Shown one piece after another: positions 55,667 through 64,000 of a DNA stretch of 64,000 bases; the first letter of the stretch is position 1, and every line of letters begins with the position of its first letter. The stretch covers positions 2,350,512 through 2,414,511 of the forward strand of contig PZJY01000010.1 in NCBI GenBank assembly GCA_031472005.1, read 5' to 3'. Position numbers and translations under genes: made by a program. The notes under the pieces are model-generated. The model had not been told where the DNA came from. It ran no database searches and saw only the letters and a list, made by a program, of their open reading frames with translations. This stretch comes from Tetracladium setigerum. Taxonomy: Eukaryota; Ascomycota; Leotiomycetes; Helotiales.

Positions 55667-58619
55667 TAATGGATTTAGAGGTGCAATGCAACTTTTTAAA
55701 GTATTTCACAGTTTAGGGTTAGTTTCTGCAGGGTTATTAGCGCAAGGTGTTTGAAACTGGTCACCACGGGTATGCCGAGTAATAATTTGTGGGTTTGGTG
55801 TGAGAATTTAGATAATTTTGCATGGAAACTCGTACAGTAGCAACAGTGTCCGAAATCAGTATAGCATATCCAGCGCGAGTGTTTAATACTCTATAAATTC
55901 AAACAAGCTTATTGATCAAAAAAAGAACCCTCCTACCCAGGAAAACAGTATCGCTCTTGGGTGTCGAAAACTTTCCCAAGTCACATGACTAGCCTCCTTC
56001 ATATTGAAGCGGGTGAATAACGCCCCACTGAATAGAGACAGGGTTTGTGTAAATAACTACAATACATTACACTGCTTAGAGCTCCCTTAGGCCAATCAAA
56101 CCTCGCTTCAAAGGTTGTCTATATCAAATATCTCTATCCGAAAAATTAGCTATGTTGCTTTTACTTTTGCTGCTGGCTGGTATGTAGACCACTGAGAGAG
56201 AATACTCCCTTCTCTCTCTTCTTCTCTCCTTAGCTTTAGATTCTCGTACTATAGTCTCTCAATCGATTCTGCACCTACGGACCTGTTACGGCCTGCTTTT
56301 GACCGTGACTACCCGTCAACAGATCGTCTTGCTTCTCGCTCTCATACTACAGGTACTCCCATATACCTCTGTTCCCGCGACTCGGCCTTGTGTCATTACA
56401 TCATCGAAATCCAAGGTATTAGCAAAGACCGCATCCAGTAGCCTATTCAAGCACTTTTACTCTTGTCGCCTATATCTCTGAACGCACTACTATTGTCTTT
56501 GCAATAGTTGGGATCATCTGGCAAGTGGGGCTTTCAGACAGATGGGCAAGACGAACATCTACAGATCCCCGCAAGGCAACAATTAACAAGATCCTTTGTC
56601 GAGATTGTTTGCCTTGTGTGCCGTCTGCATTTCGCAGGCCATTTCATCGGCTACCTATCATAATAAAACGCGATACCATACTTTCATGATTTAGGTGAAC
56701 TGTGCCTTTTGCAAGGTGGTCTTGGTGCGTCTGAAGCGGGATGCGACTAAGCTTCCTGTAAGGGTTTTCATTTAATGTTTACGGTCATGGATATGATGTA
56801 TAGTCATATAATTTCGTGTTTGGACTTTACCGGATTAAGACTAGCGTATCTTAGCTCCTTTGTTCATGTAGCTCTAGGCGACGGATCCTCGGACACTTCG
56901 AGGTTCTCTAGAATATCAAAGACCCCCAAATCCTCGTGACCATCCCCTTGACACTTCGGGCCGTGCCAGATCAGATAACTTATCAAAGGAGGAATTGAGC
57001 GGGTTTCAGATTCCTCAATACTAGGTATGGCACAGAAGATTGAATACTGGGCACCAAATAAATGAGCCAATTAAATGGGAGGACTCGGAAGATGTAGAGC
57101 TAAGAGAGGAGCTTTGGGCTGCACGAGACAGCGGGGATAGCTAACTCAGTCGTTAAGGTTTGTCTAGATGATCCCACCTTCTACTTTCATGATGGGCTCG
57201 GGCAAAGATAGAATTTGTATCTTTCCAAGAGCTCGGAAACGCAGCGAGAATGTGAGTAGAGAAGTACTCGTTGAAACCAATCGAGAGGTGGCACGACTCC
57301 GGGAAGAGGCAGAGTGCTTTTGATTTACTTTCCTCTTTGAGAAAGACGCCCAGTTTTAATGCCCGTCCTCAGCTTTTTGGTACTGTTGCCTAATACTACG
57401 CCGCCAGATATGAACATAGAAGGTTAAGAATCTAGACAGGTCCAGGTACCAGGGTCGGAGTGCGGCACAGTGCATCCATAGCCTCAGTCACCCCACCTGC
57501 AACCCTTGGATGGAGTATGAAAAAAAGTCAAGTACTCCATTCCATGGAATCCGAAAGAGAGCCAAGACGCTATACTTTGCAATCCTATGTATGTCGTTAA
57601 AATTTCATAAAATCGTGCCCTCTGCACCGCTGACGCAGTACATAAAATACCCAAGGGGCTTTTGAGGTCTGAGCGTGTGATTGGTCGAGCTCATGAAATC
57701 AACAGCTTTGATTGATCAATCTCGGTCGCTTAAGTCCTTGGCTGCATAAAGGAGTATTTGCGTCAACTCTGGCAGCCGAGGTAACTTTATTCCTTAAGCA
57801 TACCATACGGAGTCTTCGCCCTTGCTTAGTACCCCATAGATCAAGTGCTCGAATCCCATAGTCAAACAGAGTTGGCTTCACCCTAGGGGATGGGTTCATT
57901 GGGTTGGAGCCGGATTATCCATAGAGTCGTGGATTTGTGCAGCACCTTACGGAGGCACAGTTAAGCCGACTCCATATCGCCAAGGGGCACGCCAAGCACG
58001 TAACCAAACAAAGTATCGTCAAGGTATCTTTGCTAAAGCGACAACGTTAAATATGTGTGCACTAGTTGCTGTTAGAGTAATTCGCACTAGCATGGTACAA
58101 TCTTTTACCGCTGTGCCCGTAGAGAGATCATAGTAGAAATGACCTAGCCATGCAGATATCCCTGAACATCGTAGCTTATTTCATCTTGCCGTGTCAAAGA
58201 CACCTCCCTACTGGCCTCCAGTGGACCCAATGAGAATGAAAACATGGGCCCCTTGCGTTTTTACGTCCTGTGAGATGATTCAAACCCCAACCATTGCTAG
58301 AAAATCTTACGACAATAGCATAAGACGAAGGGTTAGAATAAACGCTACCCACTTTGCGAGGAACGCTGTCGGTCGACTATGATACTTCCCGCCAAGCAGT
58401 GTATTTAGTTAGACAGCACCAATACATGACCCTTCACATATCAGATTTTTGACCCATGCTAGACTTGCCCATGTTACCTCCCTCTCCGAGATCTTAGAAT
58501 TCGGCATTTTTCTAGGTATGTAAACATCTTAGTTCTCTGTCTGATATGTAGCTCCTCGTCTCTTTTCTATCTTTAAAATATTCCGATCTCCTCATTTAAT
58601 CTTCTTTGACTACTTCGCC
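55667..58619. other. 3 kb gene-free subtelomeric region
   Basis: Only short open frames (for example 56299-56481 plus and 56864-57070 minus), none recognisable. The minus-strand frame at 56864-57070 has protein-like composition at its C-terminal end and could be a relic, but no upstream exon could be joined. No repeats shared with other parts of the window were noticed here. Confidence 0.5.
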
Positions 58620-59261
58620 ATGAAATTCTCAATTCCCCTTTTTACCTTCCTCGGCACCCTCCTCCTCCCAGTCTGTAACGCTAACTTTGATGTCTATGCA
58701 ATTTATGGGGACAATGTAGTAGATAATGTCCATAGCTGGCATGATACTTATCAGATTCATGACCAGGACCCTGATTGCCACAAAGTAATGGCAAGCGATG
58801 GCTGGATTAAAATAAACGATGTTTCTGGCAGACGGCGCGGCATCCGCTGCTATGGGGCTGGTTGTTACTTTAAGACGGCGAACTCCAACAACGTCGATGT
58901 CATGGAGATGCATTTCACTAATAGCCCGCTGTGGCATTTCAGTAAGTAATCAGAATTCTTTTGCAGTACCTTTCTGATCCCGAGATTTCCTGGGCTCGAT
59001 CTGCGCATGCGTCTTTCGTTAAACCGCCGCGCAATAGAAGCAGTGTCTCTAATGTTTCTCCTTATCGCAGCAATCTATAAGAGTCGAGGCGACAATCCAT
59101 TCCAATTGTACGGCATAGACGGTAAGATCTACGGATACTGCTGGAAATTTCCTGGAGTTGTCCTTAAAAATTGCCGACTCGGTCCATACATTAGAAACGC
59201 TTCACGACTGTTCCGTTGTGTGACCGAGGTGAGTGCGGCCACAATCTATAAACAGTACTAG
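58620..59261 (+). CDS. Small secreted cysteine-containing protein, unknown function
   Basis: Two exons, 58620-58941 and 59071-59261 (129-nt intron, gtaagt...tcgcag), give 170 residues. A signal peptide ends near residue 20 (core LFTFLGTLLLPVCNA). The mature part has six Cys (DPDCHKV, IRCYGAGCYF, GYCWKF, KNCRLG, LFRCVTE), an even number compatible with three disulphides, and no recognised domain. Without splicing, the first exon would stop at residue 109. The second exon continues the same composition (IYKSRGDNPFQLYGIDGKIY) and resembles the first half in its YGxDxxV/I pattern. A further 33-nt intron after CVTE would give a slightly longer end, KELYEVDKIC. Size, export signal and position fit a fungal effector-like protein. 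Confidence 0.62.
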
Positions 59262-61107
59262 AAGGAGCTTTATGAGGTGGATAAAATTTGCTAGATCTAT
59301 ATAAGATTGATTATTGTAGCTGGGTGGACTTAAGATGGTGTCTGAGGTAATGGATTGGATGTGTGAGGAGCTGAGATTACTAATAATATGTCAGGTATTT
59401 CAAGGATATTAGGTGCTATTCAATATAGCATCACGGTGGAGGATGGAATGCGATGAGACTTCGGATTGGCGTCTTTCTTCGATGTTGCTGGATTTGTTGA
59501 AATTGGATATCGATTTTGGATTAATACAATCGAATGGTCGACTCTTAGTTGATAGCAATTCCCTTTTTCTGATCTCATATGCTCGAGTATGCCAGATCAC
59601 TGGTTTTCAAAGTATCGGTGTCAATTTGTTAGACCTCAAATCAGTCGCATAAGTCTCAGATGAATCGTATAATGCATGCAAGAAACACCTTTGATGGCCT
59701 TTGCTGCGTGCTTGGAGAATCTTAGAAGAGCTACTCTATAAATACACTTAATAATACCTAGTCCTAAGTACTTTTACTTTACCCTTATGATTACTATTTA
59801 AGGCGATTATCAAAGCTCAAGTAATTATCTTAATTATAACATGCACTCTTATATACCTTTACTATTATAGTAATTCGTTTATACTGTTATAGACCTAATA
59901 TAGATTGTTTCCTAATTATATTATCTATTATTACTACCGCCTTCCTAATCTAGTTACTACTCCTTGCTTCTGCCATCTGACCCTCACCCTAATATTATAC
60001 TTTGAGAAGATATCTCACGGTCACGATCGTTCACGGAGAGGAACAAGCTTCCTAGTTAAATGAATCCTAGTTAATCTGATCTGTCTAATAGGCAAAAGCC
60101 ATGGAGGGGAGGCGGAAGGGAAGACAGGGATACCGTTGAACCAAGTGATCTGGTATTCCTGGTATGATTGTGTTTGATTGAGCTCGATAAGCAGGCGATC
60201 CTAGTAAGTGTCATGTCTCTACCTTGTCTCTACTAGATAGAAAAGGCCCGATTACACTGCAAACGGGGGAAACCAATGTTATGGTTATTTTGCCAAGTGT
60301 TCTGCCGCTCCTATCGCATGAAAAGCCGTGTCCCGGGAGTGACCTCGGCTGAGGTGACCAACTACCTGATCTAACCGCTCGCAATTGTGTTGAATATTGG
60401 CCAAGACTTCTTAATAGTTTAATTGATATAAGAGATCAAGTGTGGGGTAAGTCTCCGTGTTCCTTGCTGAAATTGAATATACTCCGGGAATAAGAACCGC
60501 TGTGTCCTCAATTGGAAATAACTCTATTCAGCCGCGGGTTAAAAGCGCAAAACAGGTCAGCGCATCCGCTACTTTAACCCGAAAAATTTAACGAGTTTCA
60601 TACAGAGTGGCTAATTGCAGCCTCTGCAATCTGGGCGAAACGACCTACTTACGACCCCGATTACGAAGGAATTTGTCACAGGACCATGCATCTACCACAT
60701 CTGCGGCAGCTAACTACTGTCTATAACAGAATGTTCCCTCGTGTAATTGCCTAGGGAAACCCAATATAATTCGGTCTATTGGCCATCCCTGAACCGTTTA
60801 ATTTTAATTAATTCTTGTCGACATGATAGGTCCCAGACGAGCTCGGAAATCTGAGATGGATCGATCTTAGTAGAGCTCACCGCAATTCGCAAACACGTCT
60901 GCTGCTCTTCTCGCTTGTATATTACTCTCATACTATACGAGTGTGTCTCTGCACCCCGTGTATAATACAGAGCCACTCCCTTGACTGTTGAAAAGGTTAT
61001 CCCAGTAACTTTCTCACCCCAATTGCACAAATCTCGTTCCTTCTCCGGTTTTTCTTCATTATTTCCACCACAGGTGATTATTCAATTCTGCATCAGCAAC
61101 AGTCATC
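59262..61107. other. 1.8 kb AT-rich region
   Basis: No supportable gene. The stretch 59740-60000 is very AT-rich, as in other degraded parts of this chromosome end. A TATAAT-like sequence at 60960-60966 and pyrimidine tracts before 61108 belong to the xylanase promoter. Confidence 0.5.
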
Positions 61108-62480
61108 ATGCATCCAACTGCATTCTTACTTGTAGTCGCTCCTGTGGCTATCCTTGCCCAAGCACCCTTGTACGGCCAGTGTATGTCTTAATCCTCTCCC
61201 ACCGTAGTCACTATATAGGAATCACTATTCTAACTCAATTGCTCAATACAGGTGGCGGTACAGGCTGGACTGGCGCTACAACCTGCGCTTCTGGATCAGT
61301 CTGCACTTACAGCAAGTATGTAAATCCCAGTTAGAGACTGAAGATTTCCTGGACTGTGCTAACTAAGCTCACAGTGCCTGGTACTCTCAATGTTTGCCCG
61401 GATCTGGAGGAGGCAACCCTGCCACCACATCCAAGGCAACAACCCCAACAACCACCACTCGAGCCACTTCCACCACCAGTGCTGCTGGAGGAAACAGCGG
61501 CTCTGGTAGCCTCAACACCAAGTTCAAGGCGAAGGGAAAGCTGTACTTTGGAACCGAGATCGATCATTACCATCTCTCCAACAGCCCCTTGACTACCATT
61601 GTTAAGAACGACTTTGGCCAGATCACCCCTGAGAACAGCATGAAGTGGGATGCTATTGAGCGTAAGATTCCCCTGTTGTTCTGTTCTTCTCGGCTGGTCA
61701 ACAGTGAAAGCTAACTTGCACACAGCAAGTCGCAACCAATTCACTTTTACCAACGCCGACAAAGTTGTCAGCTTTGCTCAACAAAATGGCAAGCTTGTCC
61801 GTGGTCACACCCTCCTCTGGCACTCTCAATTACCAAGCTGGGTGTCTGCCATCACTGACCGCAACACCTTGACCACGGTTATCCAGAACCACGTCACCTC
61901 CACTGTCACTCACTTCAAGGGGAAAATCGTCCAGTGGGATGTCGTCAACGAGATCTTTGCCGAAAATGGCGCTCTCCGCGACAGCGTCTTTAGCCGTGTT
62001 CTCGGCGAGGACTTCGTTGGCATTGCCTTCCGAGCAGCACGTGCCGCTGATCCTGCCGCTAAGCTGTACATCAATGACTATAACCTCGACATTGCCAACT
62101 ACGCCAAGGTCACCACCGGAATGGTTGCCCATGTCAACAAGTGGGTTTCTCAGGGCATCCCAATAGACGGTATTGGATCCCAGGCCCATTTGGCCGCTCC
62201 TGGTGGATGGAACGCTGCCTCTGGTGTTCCAGCTGCTTTGAAGGTTTTGGCTGCTGCTAACGTAAAGGAGATTGCCGTCACTGAGCTCGATATCACTGGC
62301 GCTGGTGCAAATGATTACCTCACTGTCTCCAACGCCTGTCTCTCAATTGCCAAGTGTGTCGGTATCACTGTCTGGGGTGTCTCCGACAAGGACAGCTGGA
62401 GAATTGGCGATAACCCACTCCTCTTCGACAACGCTTACAAGCCGAAGGCAGCATACACCGCCTTGGTCAATAGTTTGTAG
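61108..62480 (+). CDS. Secreted endo-1,4-beta-xylanase, CBM1 plus GH10
   Basis: Four exons, 61108-61180, 61252-61315, 61375-61661 and 61726-62480, encode 392 residues. A signal peptide (~1-17) leads into a CBM1 cellulose-binding module: LYGQCGGTGWTGATTCASGS, then AWYSQCLP across two introns. A Thr/Ser/Gly linker follows. The GH10 catalytic domain carries FGTEIDHYHL, QITPENSMKWDAIEPSRNQF, HTLLWHSQLPSW, the acid/base Glu in WDVVNEIF and the nucleophile Glu in VTELDI. Near the end is the GITVWGVSDKDSWR motif. The enzyme cuts the xylan backbone outside the cell while the CBM holds it on cellulose. All catalytic landmarks are intact. It is the last intact gene before the telomere, about 1.4 kb away. 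Confidence 0.94.
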
Positions 62481-62683
62481 ATAGATTTTTAGATCCGTCA
62501 CAACTCTATTTCTAAATAGTGGCTTTAGTACATATTTTCTCCTTCGTCCATTAGTTTTAGTAACATTAAATAGCATCATGAGCAGGGCTCTACAGCAGCT
62601 CAGAAATCCAAATAAAACGTGTCATCTTTGCGGATGGCCGTATGATTTTAAATATCCTTTATACTATGAATGTGTACTGACTT

Positions 62684-62766
62684 ACCCCTGCCACTATATC
62701 CCCTTGAATCCCCCCGTTATCACACTAAAATAAATACTAAGAATTACCTAATAACCTTTATATTGT
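62684..62766. repeat. Dispersed subtelomeric repeat, copy 2
   Basis: Second copy of the ~80-bp repeat seen at 49910-49990, in the same orientation. Matching blocks include CCCTGCCACTATATCCCC, CACACTAAAATAAAT and CTAAGAATTA. Confidence 0.75.
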
Positions 62767-63043
62767 AGTGGTGAGGAATGGGAAGAGGGAGTGAGGAAGG
62801 GAGCTGTGGGAGCTAGACTTCGGGTAGATAGTTTTTCCGTTCTAGCCTAAGAATATATATTCTTTATATATAATATAACCACCCCTTTTAATAAGAAAGG
62901 TAAGCCACCGAAAATAAATACCTTTTCGGCCTTATTTTAATTTATACGCTAGTAAGAGCTAATTATAAGAAGTCGAGTGCTATTTCCCCTATTAAATACT
63001 AATTAGCTTTAATATCTTACCCCTTTAATACTATCTCCTTAAG

Positions 63044-63489
63044 TGTCACGGTTCCGGTTCCACTAACTGAAGTGAAGTCGTAATCGAGGGTTTATTTGCT
63101 AAGTTAAAGTAAGGAAGTTAATTACTAGGTGATTATAAATAAGAATAAGCTAATGTTGATAATATATAATCCTGATTCGAATACTAAGTTAAGCACGAAG
63201 CTCCTATCTAATGAAATACTATTCCTTCTTATATAGGTCTCTTTATAATAATTGGAGTCCCGAACTATGGAGTCCTAACTGTTAGAGTCCGACTCTATTA
63301 ATTAGACTCCTTACTTAGCGGACTCTATCACGTGATTACTTAAGCAATTACTACTAACACTTTCTTATGATTAATTAGGTTATTAGAGTTCTTTATAAAG
63401 TAGTAATAGCAAGCCACTTAATTATACTAATTATTATGCTACTCCCGAGCCTCAGGCTCCTCACGTGCGCGTAAGTCACGTTCGTAACA
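63044..63489 (-). mobile_element. Solo-LTR-like element near the telomere
   Basis: A 446-bp block starting TGTCACGG and ending CGTAACA, that is TGTTACG...CCGTGACA in reverse complement, with TG...CA ends as in an LTR. The inner terminal sequence (CACGTG, AGGAGCCTGAGGCTCGGG, AGTAGCAT) is shared with 33138-33190 and, more weakly, with 48140-48541. The interior carries several GAGTC/GACTC words in both orientations (63254-63330). No target-site duplication is seen. Confidence 0.5.
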
Positions 63490-63627
63490 CTATCCCCCTT
63501 TCGTATTAATATGGTCCCTATACTTAAATATATTAAAGGAAATATCGCTAATAGTTTATAACTATTACCTTCTCTTAATATGTTATCTATTTATTATTAA
63601 AAATTAAAAGAGCGTCTTGCGCTAGCG

Positions 63628-63816
63628 ATGCGCATTAAGAAATCTAGCCGTATAGCCGAAATATATTCGTATTATAGGAAAACTTATAAGAAGTGTCTTT
63701 TAGATGTTCGAGAATCGAGTCGCTATTCCGAATGTGTTCGTTCTAAACGGCCTTGCGATATTAAGGGTTATACTATTATTCGATCCCGTCCTTTAATAGT
63801 GTATAAGTTCTTTTAA
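63628..63816 (+). pseudogene. Telomere-proximal open-frame relic with cysteine signature
   Basis: A 62-codon frame that is Lys/Arg/Tyr-rich and contains SSRYSECVRSKRPCD. The closely spaced Cys and basic residues resemble the short cysteine motifs seen in fungal mobile-element or subtelomeric repeat proteins. It lacks a clear start context and any continuation, and is best read as a fragment of a repeated gene. Confidence in the family is low. Confidence 0.3.
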
Positions 63817-63886
63817 GGGGCGGCGCGTAAGCGTTGCCTCTTAAGGCTTCCTTAGCTTACGAATTCCGTGGAAAACGGTTTAACTC

Positions 63887-64000
63887 TTAGGGTTAGGGTT
63901 AGGGTTAGGGTTAGGGCTAGGGTTAGGGTTAGGGTTAGGGTTAGGGTTAGGGTTAGGGTTAGGGTTAGGGTTAGGGTTAGGGTTAGGGTTAGGGTTAGGG
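63887..64000 (+). repeat. Telomere, (TTAGGG)19
   Basis: Exactly 114 bases, 19 hexamers, running to the end of the window. All are TTAGGG except the sixth (63917-63922), which is CTAGGG. The G-rich strand runs 5'->3' outwards, so the window ends at a right chromosome end. Confidence 0.98.

Larger units (their letters stand above)
62481..63886. other. Telomere-proximal repeat-rich region
   Basis: 1.4 kb between the xylanase and the telomere, mostly AT-rich. It contains dispersed repeat copy 2, the LTR-like element, a short open-frame relic and a final GC-richer stretch directly before the telomere. Confidence 0.65.

Noticed and set aside
56864..57070. Minus-strand open frame of 68 codons as a gene
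   Set aside because: Composition is plausible but no upstream exon, signal or homologue could be recognised.

Overview
The window is the right-hand end of a chromosome of a filamentous ascomycete (Pezizomycotina). It closes with 19 tandem TTAGGG-type telomere repeats (63887-64000). Genes carry short introns (36-129 nt) with GT...AG ends, Zn2Cys6 regulators, HET-domain and NACHT/ankyrin proteins and a CBM1-GH10 xylanase. A more exact placement (for example Leotiomycetes) would be a guess.

Region 1, about 1-26.8 kb, looks like a conserved chromosome arm. In order it holds: a Zn2Cys6 regulator running off the left edge (-); an MFS drug/H+ antiporter-like transporter (-); a 6.7 kb gene-poor gap; a CCDC124/Lso2-type ribosome-associated coiled-coil protein (+); a UBC-fold protein without the usual catalytic motif (+); a conserved fungal membrane-anchored protein with a reading-frame conflict (+); a secreted leucine-rich protein (-); a mitochondrial MSS116-type DEAD-box helicase (-); an unknown membrane protein (-); and a secreted aspartylglucosaminidase-family hydrolase (+).

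Region 2, about 26.8-48 kb, is accessory. It holds a Kex2-type secreted precursor, an SH3 protein with a possible fungal STAND-type N-terminal domain, a zinc-independent MDR oxidoreductase divergent from a frameshifted cupin gene, a second Zn2Cys6 regulator, a ~2,060-residue NACHT/ankyrin STAND protein and a HET-domain protein. The NACHT, HET and SH3 proteins belong to types used in fungal nonself recognition and regulated cell death, so this block is the best candidate for an interesting system.

Region 3, about 48-64 kb, is subtelomeric. Islands of genes (an ABM-like dimeric-barrel enzyme, a GIT1-like glycerophosphodiester transporter, a single-pass cell-surface protein with an extracellular L-domain-like solenoid, a small cysteine-containing secreted protein and a xylanase) sit between AT-rich, repeat-bearing stretches. 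Two solo-LTR-like elements and a third fragment at 33.1 kb share terminal sequence, and another ~80 bp repeat occurs at 49.9 and 62.7 kb.

Several genes need a single missing base to keep a conserved frame (15.25-15.36, 35.04, 44.0 and possibly 46.04 kb), all in the same direction. This points either to uncorrected single-base losses in the assembly or to real gene decay. All exon boundaries were read by eye from splice signals and protein continuity, not from transcript data.
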